DNA of 44,179 nt. It comes from CAZUAQ01 sp964618455. Lineage in GTDB: Bacteria; Planctomycetota; Phycisphaerae; UBA1845; PWPN01. Below the pieces are notes generated by a model, which saw only the letters and a program-made list of their open reading frames with translations, did no database searches and had not been told where the DNA came from. A program made the translations under genes and the position numbers. Positions 1-8,378 of the stretch are shown here, in pieces (the stretch's first letter is position 1; the number at the start of each line of letters is the position of its first letter). The stretch lies in the NCBI GenBank assembly GCA_964618455.1, contig CAZUAQ010000044.1:1-44179 (forward strand), given 5' to 3'.

Positions 1-96
1 GGCAAGCTCGACTTCGGCCCGTGGGAGCAGATCCACTACGCGGAATTCGACGGCCGGCGGCGCAAGCGGGCGCTGATCAAGATCATCGGGGAGTGA
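1..96 (+). CDS. yjbQ: YjbQ/UPF0047 family protein, C-terminal end only
   Basis: The frame is open from the window edge and ends in TGA at 94-96, giving 31 residues. The tail reads FGPWEQIHYAEFDGRRRKR followed by a KIIGE end. This matches the conserved C-terminus of the YjbQ (UPF0047) family, whose members have weak thiamine-phosphate synthase activity but whose main role is unclear. The start lies outside the window. It ends 12 bases before nfo on the same strand, so the two may be co-transcribed. The family call rests only on the tail. Confidence 0.7.
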   Translation, partial: GKLDFGPWEQIHYAEFDGRRRKRALIKIIGE

Positions 97-108
97 GCGT
101 CCCACAGC

Positions 109-996
109 ATGGCAAAACAGCTACCAAGTCAGCAGCGTCGCTTCGGCGCGCATATGTCGATCGCGGGTGGGCTGCACCTGGCGGTGTCTCGCGCGGTGGA
201 GGCCGGGTGCGATGTATTGCAGGTCTTCGTCAAGAATCAGCGTCAGTGGACGGCTGCCCCGCTGTCGGAGGAGGACGTGGCGGAGTGGAAGCGGGCGTGG
301 GCCGAATCGCCGATCGGGGCGGTCGTCGCGCATAACAGTTACCTGGTGAACCTGGCCTCGCCGAAGGCGGAGACGTTTGACAAGTCCATGAACGCCATGC
401 TCGACGAGCTGGAGCGCTGCGAGCAGTTGGGTATCGGTGGGCTGGTCGCCCATCCGGGATCGCATCTCGGCGAAGGTGAAGAGGCGGGACTCCGCAAGAT
501 CGCCAAGGCGCTGGACGACATCCACAGGCAGACGCGCGGGTACACCGTCAAGGTGCTGCTGGAGACGACGGCGGGCCAGGGCACGAACCTGGGCCATCGG
601 TTCGAACATCTCGGGCGGATCCTCGATCTCGTGAAAGCCCCGGAGCGGCTGGGTGTCTGCTTTGACACGTGCCACGTTTTCGCCGCCGGGTATGACCTGC
701 AGTCCGAAGAAGGTTACGCCGCTACCATGGATGAACTCGACGCGGCATTCGGCTGCGGGCGGATTGCATGCTTCCACGTGAACGACTCGAAGCACCCGCG
801 CGGATCACGCAAGGACCGCCACGAGCACATCGGTCAGGGGGAACTGGGGCGCAAGCCGTTTCAGCACCTGATCAACGACGCCCGATTTCACGGCATCCCC
901 ATGATCCTGGAAACGCCGAAGGGCGAGGACGATCGCGGGCGGGACCACGACAAGCTGATGCTGGCCAAGCTGCGCCGCATGGTGAAGGCAGGCTGA
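109..996 (+). CDS. nfo: Endonuclease IV (AP endonuclease)
   Basis: This 295-residue protein is a probable type IV apurinic/apyrimidinic endonuclease, which cleaves DNA 5' of abasic sites in base excision repair with a three-metal zinc centre. The fold is a TIM barrel. Metal-ligand motifs appear in the family order: AHNSY (H75), AHPGSH (H115), LLETTAGQGT (E152), CFDTCH (D186, H189), FHVNDSK and the H-x-H-I-G-Q-G-E block, ending in ILETPKGED. Length fits the family (about 280-300). The ATG at 109 is used; an inner ATG in GAHMS is less likely because it would cut the first strand. The stop is one base away from the stop of the convergent gene. Confidence 0.93.
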   Translation: MAKQLPSQQRRFGAHMSIAGGLHLAVSRAVEAGCDVLQVFVKNQRQWTAAPLSEEDVAEWKRAWAESPIGAVVAHNSYLVNLASPKAETFDKSMNAMLDELERCEQLGIGGLVAHPGSHLGEGEEAGLRKIAKALDDIHRQTRGYTVKVLLETTAGQGTNLGHRFEHLGRILDLVKAPERLGVCFDTCHVFAAGYDLQSEEGYAATMDELDAAFGCGRIACFHVNDSKHPRGSRKDRHEHIGQGELGRKPFQHLINDARFHGIPMILETPKGEDDRGRDHDKLMLAKLRRMVKAG

Positions 997-997
997 G

Positions 998-1822
998 CTA
1001 CAGCAATCCCTTGAGATAATCGAGACTGGCGGCGGCCTGCTCGCTGGTGCCGCACTCGACGCTGAGACACAGGTCGCGCGGGGCTTTCTTGCAGGTGGCG
1101 ATGATGTCCTTCCAGTCGATGACGCCATCGCCGCACGCGCAGCCGACCGGCGTGCCGGTTACCTTGCCGCGTTCGGCATCGCTGTGCTCGACGGAAATAT
1201 CCTTGGCGTGGACGTGGACCAGCTTGTCAGCGACCTCCGCGAACCACTTGTGCGGATCGGCGCCGGCGAGGTAGGCGTTGCCGGTATCGAAGTTCACACC
1301 GATCGCCGGGGAGTCGACCAGCTTGAGCAGCCGTGCCATGCCCTCGGGCGTCTTGCTGTAGATCTGATGCTGCTCCAGGCCGACGCGCATGTTCCGATGC
1401 TCCGCCTCGCGCGCGACCTTGGTCAACGTGTACTTTGCAAGCAGGAAATCCGTCTCCTCGTCGGTAAAGTCGGCCTTGACGCCCTCGTCGGTGACGATGA
1501 TGCCGACACCGAGTTCATGCGTCCATCGCAGTGCCTGCGTGAGGTAACGCACGCCGATGTCGGGCTGGACGACCGGGCAATGGGCGCTGATCGCCGAGCA
1601 GGTGACGTTGTGCTTCCGGCAGAGCGCCGCCACGTCCATCGGATCGTCGAACATGGAGACCGTGTGGAAGTACCCGGCCATGCTCATCAGCTCATGGCCG
1701 TAATGGACCATCGGTTCGATGTATGCATAGCCCATTTTCGCCGCCTGTTCGACCGCCCAGACAAACGGCTTGTCGTCATGCCGACTGTATTCCAGGTTCA
1801 GACCGATCATGACCTTGCCCAT
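998..1822 (-). CDS. Sugar phosphate isomerase/epimerase-like TIM-barrel protein
   Basis: This is a 274-residue protein of the xylose-isomerase-like TIM-barrel superfamily (sugar phosphate isomerase/epimerase, hydroxypyruvate isomerase type). Seen motifs include an early IEPMVHYGHE, a central GLEQHQIYSKTPE with the metal-ligand Glu, GVNFDTGNAYLAG with Asp, and HVHAKDI with His, in the usual order. The substrate cannot be told from sequence. The start at 1822 is chosen because GAAAGGA lies 8 bases upstream of that ATG; an ATG at 1831 and longer forms are less well placed. It converges with nfo with one base between stops. Confidence 0.8.
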   Translation of the reverse strand: MGKVMIGLNLEYSRHDDKPFVWAVEQAAKMGYAYIEPMVHYGHELMSMAGYFHTVSMFDDPMDVAALCRKHNVTCSAISAHCPVVQPDIGVRYLTQALRWTHELGVGIIVTDEGVKADFTDEETDFLLAKYTLTKVAREAEHRNMRVGLEQHQIYSKTPEGMARLLKLVDSPAIGVNFDTGNAYLAGADPHKWFAEVADKLVHVHAKDISVEHSDAERGKVTGTPVGCACGDGVIDWKDIIATCKKAPRDLCLSVECGTSEQAAASLDYLKGLL

Positions 1823-2034
1823 GTGTGCCATCCTTTCGACTGCGCCGCCCCGCGAAGACCTGAATACCCGTGAATACCCCTGACCGAACATGCATTATGC
1901 CGATGCGGGCGAGATATGCCAAGCAAACGTTGTTCTTTCAAGCCCATCATCCGAACAATGGAGAACACAAATCATCGACACCGCCGGCCGGATGCGGTAA
2001 ACCAGTCGATGAGCCGTATCGGGAGAATTGTTCC

Positions 2035-2574
2035 ATGGACATTGTCCGACGCGAGATCATTCCGCCGCCACTACCGCCCGCGCGGCTGTGTGACCGCGCG
2101 TTCCCGCCCTACCGCCACGTGCCCGGGCTGCATCCGCACCCGACCGCGCATCCGGACGGCCACTCATACGAAGGCGAGCACGCGGAGACGCACGGGGTCG
2201 CGCCGCCCACCCTGGAGGACTGGCGGAACAACGAGGAGTATCTCTACGGGATCGATCTCTACAACTACGGCTACTGGTGGGAGGCCCATGAAGCGTGGGA
2301 AGCGCTCTGGCAGCTCACCGACAAAGCCGACATGATCGGCCAGTACCTTCAGGGGCTGATCCAGGTGTCCGCCGCGCATCTTCAGCAGCACGTCGGTCGG
2401 GTGGATGGCGTGGCGCGGTTGATCATCCGCTCCCGGGCGCATCTGGAAAACGCGTTGGCCCAACTCGAGCCGGAGACGGTCATCATGGGCGTCGCCCTGG
2501 CGGGCTTCCTGCACGGAACGCAACGCTATTTCCAGAGGCGGACGGGACACTTTCCGTTTCTCATTCCCGCCTGA
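2035..2574 (+). CDS. DUF309 domain protein
   Basis: This 179-residue protein carries the DUF309 signature LYNYGYWWEAHEAWEALW around residues 79-96, followed by a helical segment with QGLIQVSAAHLQ. DUF309 proteins are small all-helical proteins of unknown function found in many bacteria. The first 60 residues are Pro/His-rich and not part of the domain. The start at 2035 is chosen because GGGAG lies 9 bases upstream; the frame stays open further upstream but that stretch does not look coding. It converges with dnaB, with 40 bases between stops. Confidence 0.75.
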   Translation: MDIVRREIIPPPLPPARLCDRAFPPYRHVPGLHPHPTAHPDGHSYEGEHAETHGVAPPTLEDWRNNEEYLYGIDLYNYGYWWEAHEAWEALWQLTDKADMIGQYLQGLIQVSAAHLQQHVGRVDGVARLIIRSRAHLENALAQLEPETVIMGVALAGFLHGTQRYFQRRTGHFPFLIPA

Positions 2575-2614
2575 CCTCCCGGCAAGCGCTCGCGACGGGC
2601 GGCGTTCCTGATCA

Positions 2615-4114
2615 TCAGAACGGGGCGTCCTCGTCCGGTGAACTGGACGCGTCCGGGGGTGGATCCTTTTTCGGGGGATCGATCGGGATCTGGTCGTAGT
2701 CCGCAGGCGGGCCATAGTCGTCATTGCCGCCGGCGTGAAGGTTGTCGAAACGCGTGTACTGCTGGCTGAAGTGAAGTTTCACGATGCCGGTCGGCCCGTT
2801 ACGCTGTTTATCGATGATGACTTCGGCTATGCCTCGGATGTCATCCGGGGCATCGTGCTTCTTGTAGTACTCCTCCCGGTGCAGCAGCATGATGACATCG
2901 GCGTCCTGCTCGATGGCCCCGGACTCGCGCAAATCGCTCATACGCGGCCGGTTGTCGGTGCGTCCCTCGGGATTGCGGTTCAACTGGGCAAGGACGACGA
3001 CGGGGATATCCAGTTCCCTCGCCAGGGCCTTCAGGCCGCGGCTGATTTCCGAGACTTCCTGCTGGCGGCTTTCGCTGCGGCCCGGGCTGTGCATGAGCTG
3101 GAGGTAATCGATGAAGATGACCTTGGCATCGTGACGCATCACCATCCGCCGGGCCTTGGCGCGCAGCTCGAGAACGCTCATGCCCGGGGTATCGTCGACG
3201 AACATGGGGGAATGATGCAGTTCATCCACGACCATGTTGAGCTTGACCATATCCTGATCGTTGACCATGCCGCGGCGGACTCGATGGGAATCCACCCGGG
3301 CCCGGGAGCAGAGGAGTCGCTGCACGACGGCCTGCTTGCTCATTTCCATGGAAAAGAAGGCACATGGGATCTGGTTGACCGCCACGTGCTCGGCGACGGT
3401 GAGCCCGAAGGCGGTCTTTCCCATGCTCGGGCGGGCCGCCACGATGATCATCTCGCCCTTCTGCAGTCCGCTGAGATACCCGTCGAGTTCGAGAAAGCCG
3501 GTCGGCACACCCGTGATGAATGAGCCGTCGCGCGACTCGAGCTGGCGGTAGATCTCTTCGAGGTAGGCCTTGATCGGCTCGATCTGTTCGCTGATGCGCT
3601 GATCGGTCACGTTAAAGAGCAGGTGCTCGGCGCGGTCGAGGATTTCCGTGGCATCCTCGTGGTGCTGGTGTGCCTCGTCACTGATCTTGTGGGCGGCACC
3701 GATGAGTTCGCGAAGCAGGGCTTTGTCGCGGACGAGTTCCGCGTAGCGTGTGGCGTTGTGATAACTGGGAACGGACTCGGCGAGATGAACGAGATAGTCG
3801 ACGCCGCCGACCTCGTCGAGCATCGAGCGGCGGGACAACTCGTTTCGCACGGTCACCATGTCGACGGGTTCATCCCGATCGTACATGTCGACCAGCACTT
3901 CGAAGAGCCGCCGGTGGTTCGGGCGATAGAAGCGCTCCGTTTCGTCGCGGTGGATGATGGGCAGCACATCGCCGATGACGTCCCGCTCGAGGAGCATCGA
4001 GCCGAGCAGACTCATCTCGGCTTCGATATCCTGAGGTGGAACGCGATCCGGGGCGATTCGCGGAAGATCAGAGGTCCGGGTCGAGGGCGTCGATCCCACC
4101 GGCTCCTGTGCCAT
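2615..4114 (-). CDS. dnaB: Replicative DNA helicase DnaB
   Basis: This 499-residue protein is the hexameric replicative helicase that unwinds DNA at the fork. The N-terminal domain starts near PPQDIEAEMSLLGSMLLE (residues 26-43). The RecA-like domain has Walker A ARPSMGKT (227-234), Walker B VIFIDYLQLM, LAQLNRNPEGR and the DLRESGAIEQDADVIMLLHR block, all diagnostic. The C-terminus is acidic and Pro-rich. No intein is present. The start at 4114 is preferred because GGGAGG lies 9 bases upstream. It lies inside the 3' end of rplI, so the two genes overlap by 47 bases, which suggests translational coupling. It is the last gene of the housekeeping run. Confidence 0.95.
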   Translation of the reverse strand: MAQEPVGSTPSTRTSDLPRIAPDRVPPQDIEAEMSLLGSMLLERDVIGDVLPIIHRDETERFYRPNHRRLFEVLVDMYDRDEPVDMVTVRNELSRRSMLDEVGGVDYLVHLAESVPSYHNATRYAELVRDKALLRELIGAAHKISDEAHQHHEDATEILDRAEHLLFNVTDQRISEQIEPIKAYLEEIYRQLESRDGSFITGVPTGFLELDGYLSGLQKGEMIIVAARPSMGKTAFGLTVAEHVAVNQIPCAFFSMEMSKQAVVQRLLCSRARVDSHRVRRGMVNDQDMVKLNMVVDELHHSPMFVDDTPGMSVLELRAKARRMVMRHDAKVIFIDYLQLMHSPGRSESRQQEVSEISRGLKALARELDIPVVVLAQLNRNPEGRTDNRPRMSDLRESGAIEQDADVIMLLHREEYYKKHDAPDDIRGIAEVIIDKQRNGPTGIVKLHFSQQYTRFDNLHAGGNDDYGPPADYDQIPIDPPKKDPPPDASSSPDEDAPF

Positions 4115-4643
4115 ATCGTCTTGCCTCCCTGCGTTCTTCTTCTTCCATGCGTTCATCCTGCATGGCTTCGGCCGTTTCCTCTTCCTCGATCTCGCTTCCG
4201 GCTTCGCGCACGACCCACACCTTGACCTCGACCGTCAGATCATCGGCAAAGACGACCGGAACGGTGATGGTGTCGAGTTGCTTGATGGGCTCGCGAAGCT
4301 GCACCTGCTTGGCTTCGACGGTATGTCCTTCGTCGCGCAGGGCCGCCGAGATCTCGCGTGCCCCCACGGAACCGTACAGATGCCCTTCCGGATTGCAGGC
4401 GGCGGCGATGGTCACCTCGACATCGCGAAGCTTCGTCGCCAGCGTCTCCAATTCCTCGCGGCGCTGCCTGCGCTGCTCCTCGGCGATCCGCTTGTCCTCT
4501 TCGATGGCCTTCATGTTGGCCTGCGTCGGAAGCACACCCAGGTGCTGCGGAATCAGATAGTTCCGGGCGTAGCCCTCCCGCACCTCCACCACGTCGCCGG
4601 CCAGGCCGACCTTCGGAATATCGCGCCTCAACAAGAGTTTCAT
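4068..4643 (-). CDS. rplI: 50S ribosomal protein L9, with an acidic C-terminal extension
   Basis: This 191-residue protein is L9, which binds 23S rRNA near the L1 stalk. The N-domain MKLLLRRDIPKVGLAGDVVE with GYARNYLIPQHL is canonical, followed by the long connecting helix and a C-domain containing GHLYGSVGAREI. L9 is usually about 150 residues; here about 40 extra residues follow, rich in Glu and Arg and ending in LDPDL. That tail overlaps the start of dnaB. The ATG at 4643 follows GAGGT at a short distance. The 256-base upstream gap to ssb holds no rpsR. Confidence 0.94.
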   Translation of the reverse strand: MKLLLRRDIPKVGLAGDVVEVREGYARNYLIPQHLGVLPTQANMKAIEEDKRIAEEQRRQRREELETLATKLRDVEVTIAAACNPEGHLYGSVGAREISAALRDEGHTVEAKQVQLREPIKQLDTITVPVVFADDLTVEVKVWVVREAGSEIEEEETAEAMQDERMEEEERREARRYGTGAGGIDALDPDL

Positions 4644-4899
4644 CCAGGCACCTCATACTTTCGTAGTCTAATCTTCGCGGCCTTTCGATACAGCCTCGAA
4701 TTCAAGGTTTTCTTCGTTCGTCTGTGAATACCGCACTTGTCCAGAACCGCTTCGCACGGGCAAGCGTTCACAACGTCATGATTCACGGATGCTAGGGACC
4801 GTCCGGACCGTTCATCGCATCCCTCGTCCACTTGATCCACATTCCGGTCCACGCGCCTCGCCCTGACGGCCGCAGCCGGGAACCCGACTCCCTTCAAAC
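4644..4899 (-). other. Intergenic stretch ssb-rplI, no rpsR
   Basis: These 256 bases separate ssb from rplI, where many bacteria carry rpsR. An open frame crosses it, but its translation has none of the S18 landmarks such as the Cys-rich N-terminus, the IDYKD motif or the RTG stretch, and it has no ribosome binding site. No clear terminator or promoter was found. It may hold a 5' leader for rplI-dnaB. Confidence 0.4.
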
Positions 4900-5355
4900 T
4901 CAAAACGGAATATCGTCATCGGACGGCGCCGGAGGTCCGTCGTCGTATCCATCGGAACCGACGTTGGATTCACTCCCCCCGCGAGCACCACCACGGGCGC
5001 CTCCTCCGTCGCGGCCGCCTGCGCCGCCACCGAGGAAGGTGAAATTCTCCACGACCACGTCCAGCTTATTGCGATTCTGCCCTTCCTTGTTCGTCCACTG
5101 CCGGAGCCGCAGCCGCCCTTCGACGAGGATCGACTGCCCCTTGCTCATGTACTGGTTGATGGTTTCCGCCTGGCGGCCGAACGCGTTGACGTCCACGAAG
5201 CAGACGTCCTCTTTCATGTTGCCCTCGCGATCACGCCATTTGCGGTTCATCGCCAACCCGAACTCGACCACGGCGGTGTTGCTCGGCGTGTACGACAACT
5301 GGGGATCCCGTGTCAGATTGCCGGCAATGATCACTCGATTGAAACTGGCAGCCAT
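4900..5355 (-). CDS. ssb: Single-stranded DNA-binding protein
   Basis: This 151-residue SSB coats single-stranded DNA in replication and repair. The OB-fold runs over residues 1-110 with FNRVIIAGNLTRDPQL at the start and GQSILVEGRLRLRQW further on. It is followed by a Gly-rich linker (GGARGGARGG) and the acidic C-terminal tip SDDDIPF, which recruits partner proteins. The ATG at 5355 has AGGAGG five bases upstream. It lies 56 bases after rpsF, in the classic rpsF-ssb order. Confidence 0.96.
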   Translation of the reverse strand: MAASFNRVIIAGNLTRDPQLSYTPSNTAVVEFGLAMNRKWRDREGNMKEDVCFVDVNAFGRQAETINQYMSKGQSILVEGRLRLRQWTNKEGQNRNKLDVVVENFTFLGGGAGGRDGGGARGGARGGSESNVGSDGYDDGPPAPSDDDIPF

Positions 5356-5411
5356 GCAAGCCTCCTGTTCAACGCGGTTCCGAGACTCCTATCCTGCTCG
5401 CCGAATATGGA

Positions 5412-5999
5412 TCAGGCCGTGGCTTCGGAGCTTTCCTGGGCGGGCTCGCTGTCCTTCCGACCCTCTTCGCCCCGCGGCCCGCGTTCGGATCGGTCGCGAT
5501 CGCCCCGGTCACGGTCGCCCCGGTCACGGTCGCCCCGGTCACGGTCGCCCCGGTCACGGTCGCCCCGGTCACGATCGCCCCGGTCACGGTCGCCCCGGTC
5601 ACGATCACCACGGTCGCGATCACGATCGCGGGGGCCACGGTCATGGTCCCGCCTCGGCGGACCTTCGTCCTGGGCCGCCGGCCGCGCCGCGATCTCCTTC
5701 ATCTCCTCTTCCGAGAGATGATCCACCTTCAGCACCATCGCCCGCAGAATCATCTCCGACAGACGGCAATCGCCTTCCAGCTTCGTGATGACCTCGGGGT
5801 CGGCTTCGAAGTAGCAGAGCACGTAGATGCCACGCTTGCGTCCCTTGATCTCGTATGCCAGGCGACGCTCGTCCCACTTGTGGATGAGAATCAGCTTGGC
5901 GTTGGCGCGCTCCAGCAGGCGGTTGACCTCGCCCTGGATCGCATCCCACTCCGTCGTCGCCATGGGATCGAATAGAAACATTGCTTCGTATTTTCTCAA
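5412..5999 (-). CDS. rpsF: 30S ribosomal protein S6 with an RDRGD-repeat tail, TTG start
   Basis: This 195-residue protein is S6, a 30S subunit protein. Residues 1-100 are the canonical domain, opening with RKYEAMFLFDP and containing KWDERRLAYEIKGRKRG. S6 is usually 95-135 residues; here about 90 more follow, including eight near-perfect RDRGD units and a Glu/Ser-rich end. The start codon is TTG at 5999-5997: GGAGG sits 9 bases upstream and the reading fits the S6 N-terminus, while the next ATG falls inside the first strand. The tail is strongly charged and arginine-rich, like RNA-binding low-complexity segments. It is followed by ssb. Confidence 0.95.
   Translation of the reverse strand: MRKYEAMFLFDPMATTEWDAIQGEVNRLLERANAKLILIHKWDERRLAYEIKGRKRGIYVLCYFEADPEVITKLEGDCRLSEMILRAMVLKVDHLSEEEMKEIAARPAAQDEGPPRRDHDRGPRDRDRDRGDRDRGDRDRGDRDRGDRDRGDRDRGDRDRGDRDRGDRDRSERGPRGEEGRKDSEPAQESSEATA
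5501..5620. repeat. 15-bp tandem repeat inside rpsF
   Basis: Eight units of the 15-base sequence CGCCCCGGTCACGGT (plus strand) run head to tail; six are exact or one base off and the last is degenerate. Because the unit is a multiple of three it encodes RDRGD on the minus strand without breaking the frame. The near identity at synonymous positions indicates recent expansion or gene conversion, so copy number may vary between strains. Confidence 0.95.
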
Positions 6000-6047
6000 G
6001 GCTGCGTACCTCCATTAGGTTCGCGATGAGCAGATCGCCCGTGTTTT

Positions 6048-6626
6048 TCAGGTTTCCTCACTCACGTCCGTTCGATTGAATTCGTTCATGGCCTGTTCCA
6101 CACCGTCGGTGATCCAACGTTCCACAGCATCCGCCGCCAACGCAACCACCCGGTCGACCACCTCTTCTTCTTCCGGGGCGAACGCGCCGAGCACGTGCCC
6201 GACCATCCTGGCGCCGCGCTGCTCACCGATCCCGATGCGCAGGCGGGCAAACTCGACCGTGCCCAGCAGGCGGATGATGTCCGACAGGCCGTTGTGCCCT
6301 CCCGCCGAGCCCTTCATGCGTATCCGAAGCCTGCCCAGTGGCAACGCCATGTCGTCCGTCACAACCAGCAATTCCTCGAGCGGCAGCTTGTGGAACGCCA
6401 TTGCCTCCTGGATCGCTCGGCCGCTTCGATTCATGTAGGTCTGCGGCTCGAGGAGCAGGGTCTTCTCGTCCCGAATCCGTCCGTCACCCGACAGGCTGGC
6501 GAACTTCCTTCGACGGATCTCGATACTCCACCGACGTGCGAGCAGCTCAATGACCCGGAAGCCCACGTTGTGGCGGGTCTTTTCGTATTCCTTGCCCGGA
6601 TTACCGAGTCCAACCACCAGCTTCAT
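6048..6626 (-). CDS. pth: Peptidyl-tRNA hydrolase
   Basis: This 192-residue enzyme releases tRNA from prematurely dropped peptidyl-tRNA. Family landmarks are VGLGNPGKEYEKTRHNVGF at the N-terminus with catalytic His19, EPQTYMNRSG with the Asn that binds the peptide backbone, VTDDMALPLGRLR with the Asp partner, and GSAGGHNGL. Length is typical (185-200). It lies 47 bases after rplY and 48 before rpsF on the same strand; the rplY-pth pairing is widespread. Confidence 0.96.
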   Translation of the reverse strand: MKLVVGLGNPGKEYEKTRHNVGFRVIELLARRWSIEIRRRKFASLSGDGRIRDEKTLLLEPQTYMNRSGRAIQEAMAFHKLPLEELLVVTDDMALPLGRLRIRMKGSAGGHNGLSDIIRLLGTVEFARLRIGIGEQRGARMVGHVLGAFAPEEEEVVDRVVALAADAVERWITDGVEQAMNEFNRTDVSEET

Positions 6627-6673
6627 CGTCTTGACTCACGCTCCGGGCCGCGCGCTCCGCACAAGAGGACTCA

Positions 6674-7315
6674 CTAGGAGTCCCCCTCCTCCTCTTCCTT
6701 GGTCTTGCGTCCGATGATCTCGGGACCGGCCTCTTCGCCTTCTTCGCCTTCAACCTCTTCCTCGACCTCGGCGGCCTTGGCCTGGACGGAGCAGACGAGG
6801 GTGTCTTCCGATGTCACCGCGGTCACGTCGGGCGGCAGCTTGAGATCGCTCACATACAGCGAATCGCCGATGTTCAATCCGTCGATCACGACGCGAATGC
6901 TCTCGGGAATATCGCTGACTTTGCATTCGATCTCGACATCCACGAGATGCTGATCGAGCATGCCGCCTTCATTGATACCGATCGGCGTCCCCTTGTATTC
7001 GAGGGGAACACTGATTTCGACACGCTCACTGAGATCCACCAGGGTGAAGTCCACATGAACCGGCTCGGCACTGATGGGGTCCAACTGCACGTCCTTGATC
7101 AGCACCTGCTTGTCCGCCCCGCTGACCGAAAGCTCCAGCACGTGGGCGCCCTGGTCGACCATGAAGCTCAGTTCGCGCTGGGAAACGGCGATCGCTTCGG
7201 GTTGTTCGCCATGGCCGTAGATAATGCCGGGCAGCTTGCCTTCGCGCCGCAGACGGCGTGCTGCGCGCGTGCCCCCGGACTCCCGCTTCTCTGCTGCAAG
7301 TTTCTGAATATCCAT
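6674..7315 (-). CDS. rplY: 50S ribosomal protein L25/general stress protein Ctc
   Basis: This 213-residue protein has the two-domain CTC form of L25, which binds 5S rRNA. The N-terminal domain has AARRLRREGKLPGIIYG, and the C-terminal TL5 domain includes VHVDFTLVDLSERVEISVPL. A Glu-rich tail of about 35 residues follows. The start at 7315 (MDIQKLAAEKR) is chosen by homology to the family N-terminus and by GAGGAG about 10 bases upstream; a longer frame upstream is not supported. Confidence 0.93.
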   Translation of the reverse strand: MDIQKLAAEKRESGGTRAARRLRREGKLPGIIYGHGEQPEAIAVSQRELSFMVDQGAHVLELSVSGADKQVLIKDVQLDPISAEPVHVDFTLVDLSERVEISVPLEYKGTPIGINEGGMLDQHLVDVEIECKVSDIPESIRVVIDGLNIGDSLYVSDLKLPPDVTAVTSEDTLVCSVQAKAAEVEEEVEGEEGEEAGPEIIGRKTKEEEEGDS

Positions 7316-7346
7316 CGTGGGTATACTCCTCTGAATGACCGCGAGG

Positions 7347-8378
7347 TCAGCCCTGGCCTCCCGTACTGCGCGACTTGCCGCCCTCGGAAGCCTCGCGGGG
7401 AGCAAACAGTGCGCTGACCGATTGATTCAGGTGAATCCGGCGGATGGCTTCTCCGAGCAGCCGTGCCACCGACAGTACTTTCACGTTACCGAGTGTGCGC
7501 GTGACCTCATCCCGCATGGGGATGGTATTGGTCACGATGATCTGATCGATGTCGGCCTTGGCGAGCCGCTCGAGGGCCTGACCGGCGAAGACCGGATGCG
7601 TGGCCGCCAGAATGAAACTCTTCGCCCCGTGATCGCGCAGGATACGGATCGCTTCCGTGGCGGTCCCCGCCGTGGTGATCATGTCGTCGAACACCAGCAC
7701 CTGCTTGCCCTCGACACTGCCGATCACGCGCGTCGCCACCGTCTTCGATCCGCTCTGGCGGCGCTTGTCAATCACCGCCAGATCCTTCCCCAGGAGCGAG
7801 GCGTAGGCGTTGGCCGTCTTGACGTTGCCCACGTCCGGGGACACCACGACGCAGTCGCTGAGCTTCAGATCCGCGATGTACTCCGAGATGACCGGCGTCG
7901 CCGAAAGATGATCCACCGGCAGGTCGAAGAAGCCCTGAATCTGTTCCGCGTGCAGGTCCATGGCCAGCACGCGGTGCGCCCCCGCCTGGCTGATCAGGTT
8001 GGCCACCAGCTTGGCGGTAATTGGCGTACGGCCTTCCGCCTTGCGATCCTGTCGGGCGTAGCCGAAGTAGGGAATCACTGCCGTGATCCGCCTCGCCGAG
8101 GCCCGACGCAGGCAGTCGATGAAGATCAGCAACTCCATCAGGTTTTCGTTTACCGGCGGACAGGTGGACTGCACGACGTAGCAATCCCGCCCGCGGACAT
8201 CGTCATCGAGCTTGATGATCGTCTCGCCATCCGGAAAGCTGCCGACATTGGCAAGGCCGGCGCGAATGTCGAGCACCCGCGCGATCTCGTTCACGAGGTC
8301 AGGGCAACTCGTGCCGCCGAAGACTTTCAGCCCCGCGTTCCCGAGGGAGTTGACGAAATCCGGCTGGGGATCATTCAT
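7347..8378 (-). CDS. prs: Ribose-phosphate pyrophosphokinase (PRPP synthetase)
   Basis: This 343-residue enzyme makes PRPP from ribose 5-phosphate and ATP for nucleotide, His and Trp synthesis. Seen motifs: VGSFPDGETIIKL near the N-terminus, PYFGYARQDRK (flexible loop), AMDLHAEQIQGFFD, SPDVGNVKTA and the PRPP loop VLVFDDMITTAGT. A Ser/Gly-rich tail of about 20 residues extends beyond the usual end. Its ATG overlaps the TGA of glmU (ATGA at 8378-8375), implying coupled translation, and rplY follows after 31 bases. Confidence 0.95.
   Translation of the reverse strand: MNDPQPDFVNSLGNAGLKVFGGTSCPDLVNEIARVLDIRAGLANVGSFPDGETIIKLDDDVRGRDCYVVQSTCPPVNENLMELLIFIDCLRRASARRITAVIPYFGYARQDRKAEGRTPITAKLVANLISQAGAHRVLAMDLHAEQIQGFFDLPVDHLSATPVISEYIADLKLSDCVVVSPDVGNVKTANAYASLLGKDLAVIDKRRQSGSKTVATRVIGSVEGKQVLVFDDMITTAGTATEAIRILRDHGAKSFILAATHPVFAGQALERLAKADIDQIIVTNTIPMRDEVTRTLGNVKVLSVARLLGEAIRRIHLNQSVSALFAPREASEGGKSRSTGGQG

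Noticed and set aside
4640..4903. Open frame of 87 codons between ssb and rplI, considered as rpsR
   Set aside because: It has no S18 motif and no ribosome binding site; its basic end is not specific.
5501..5620. Regular 15-bp repeats considered as a CRISPR-like array
   Set aside because: Units are contiguous with no unique spacers and encode part of S6 in frame.
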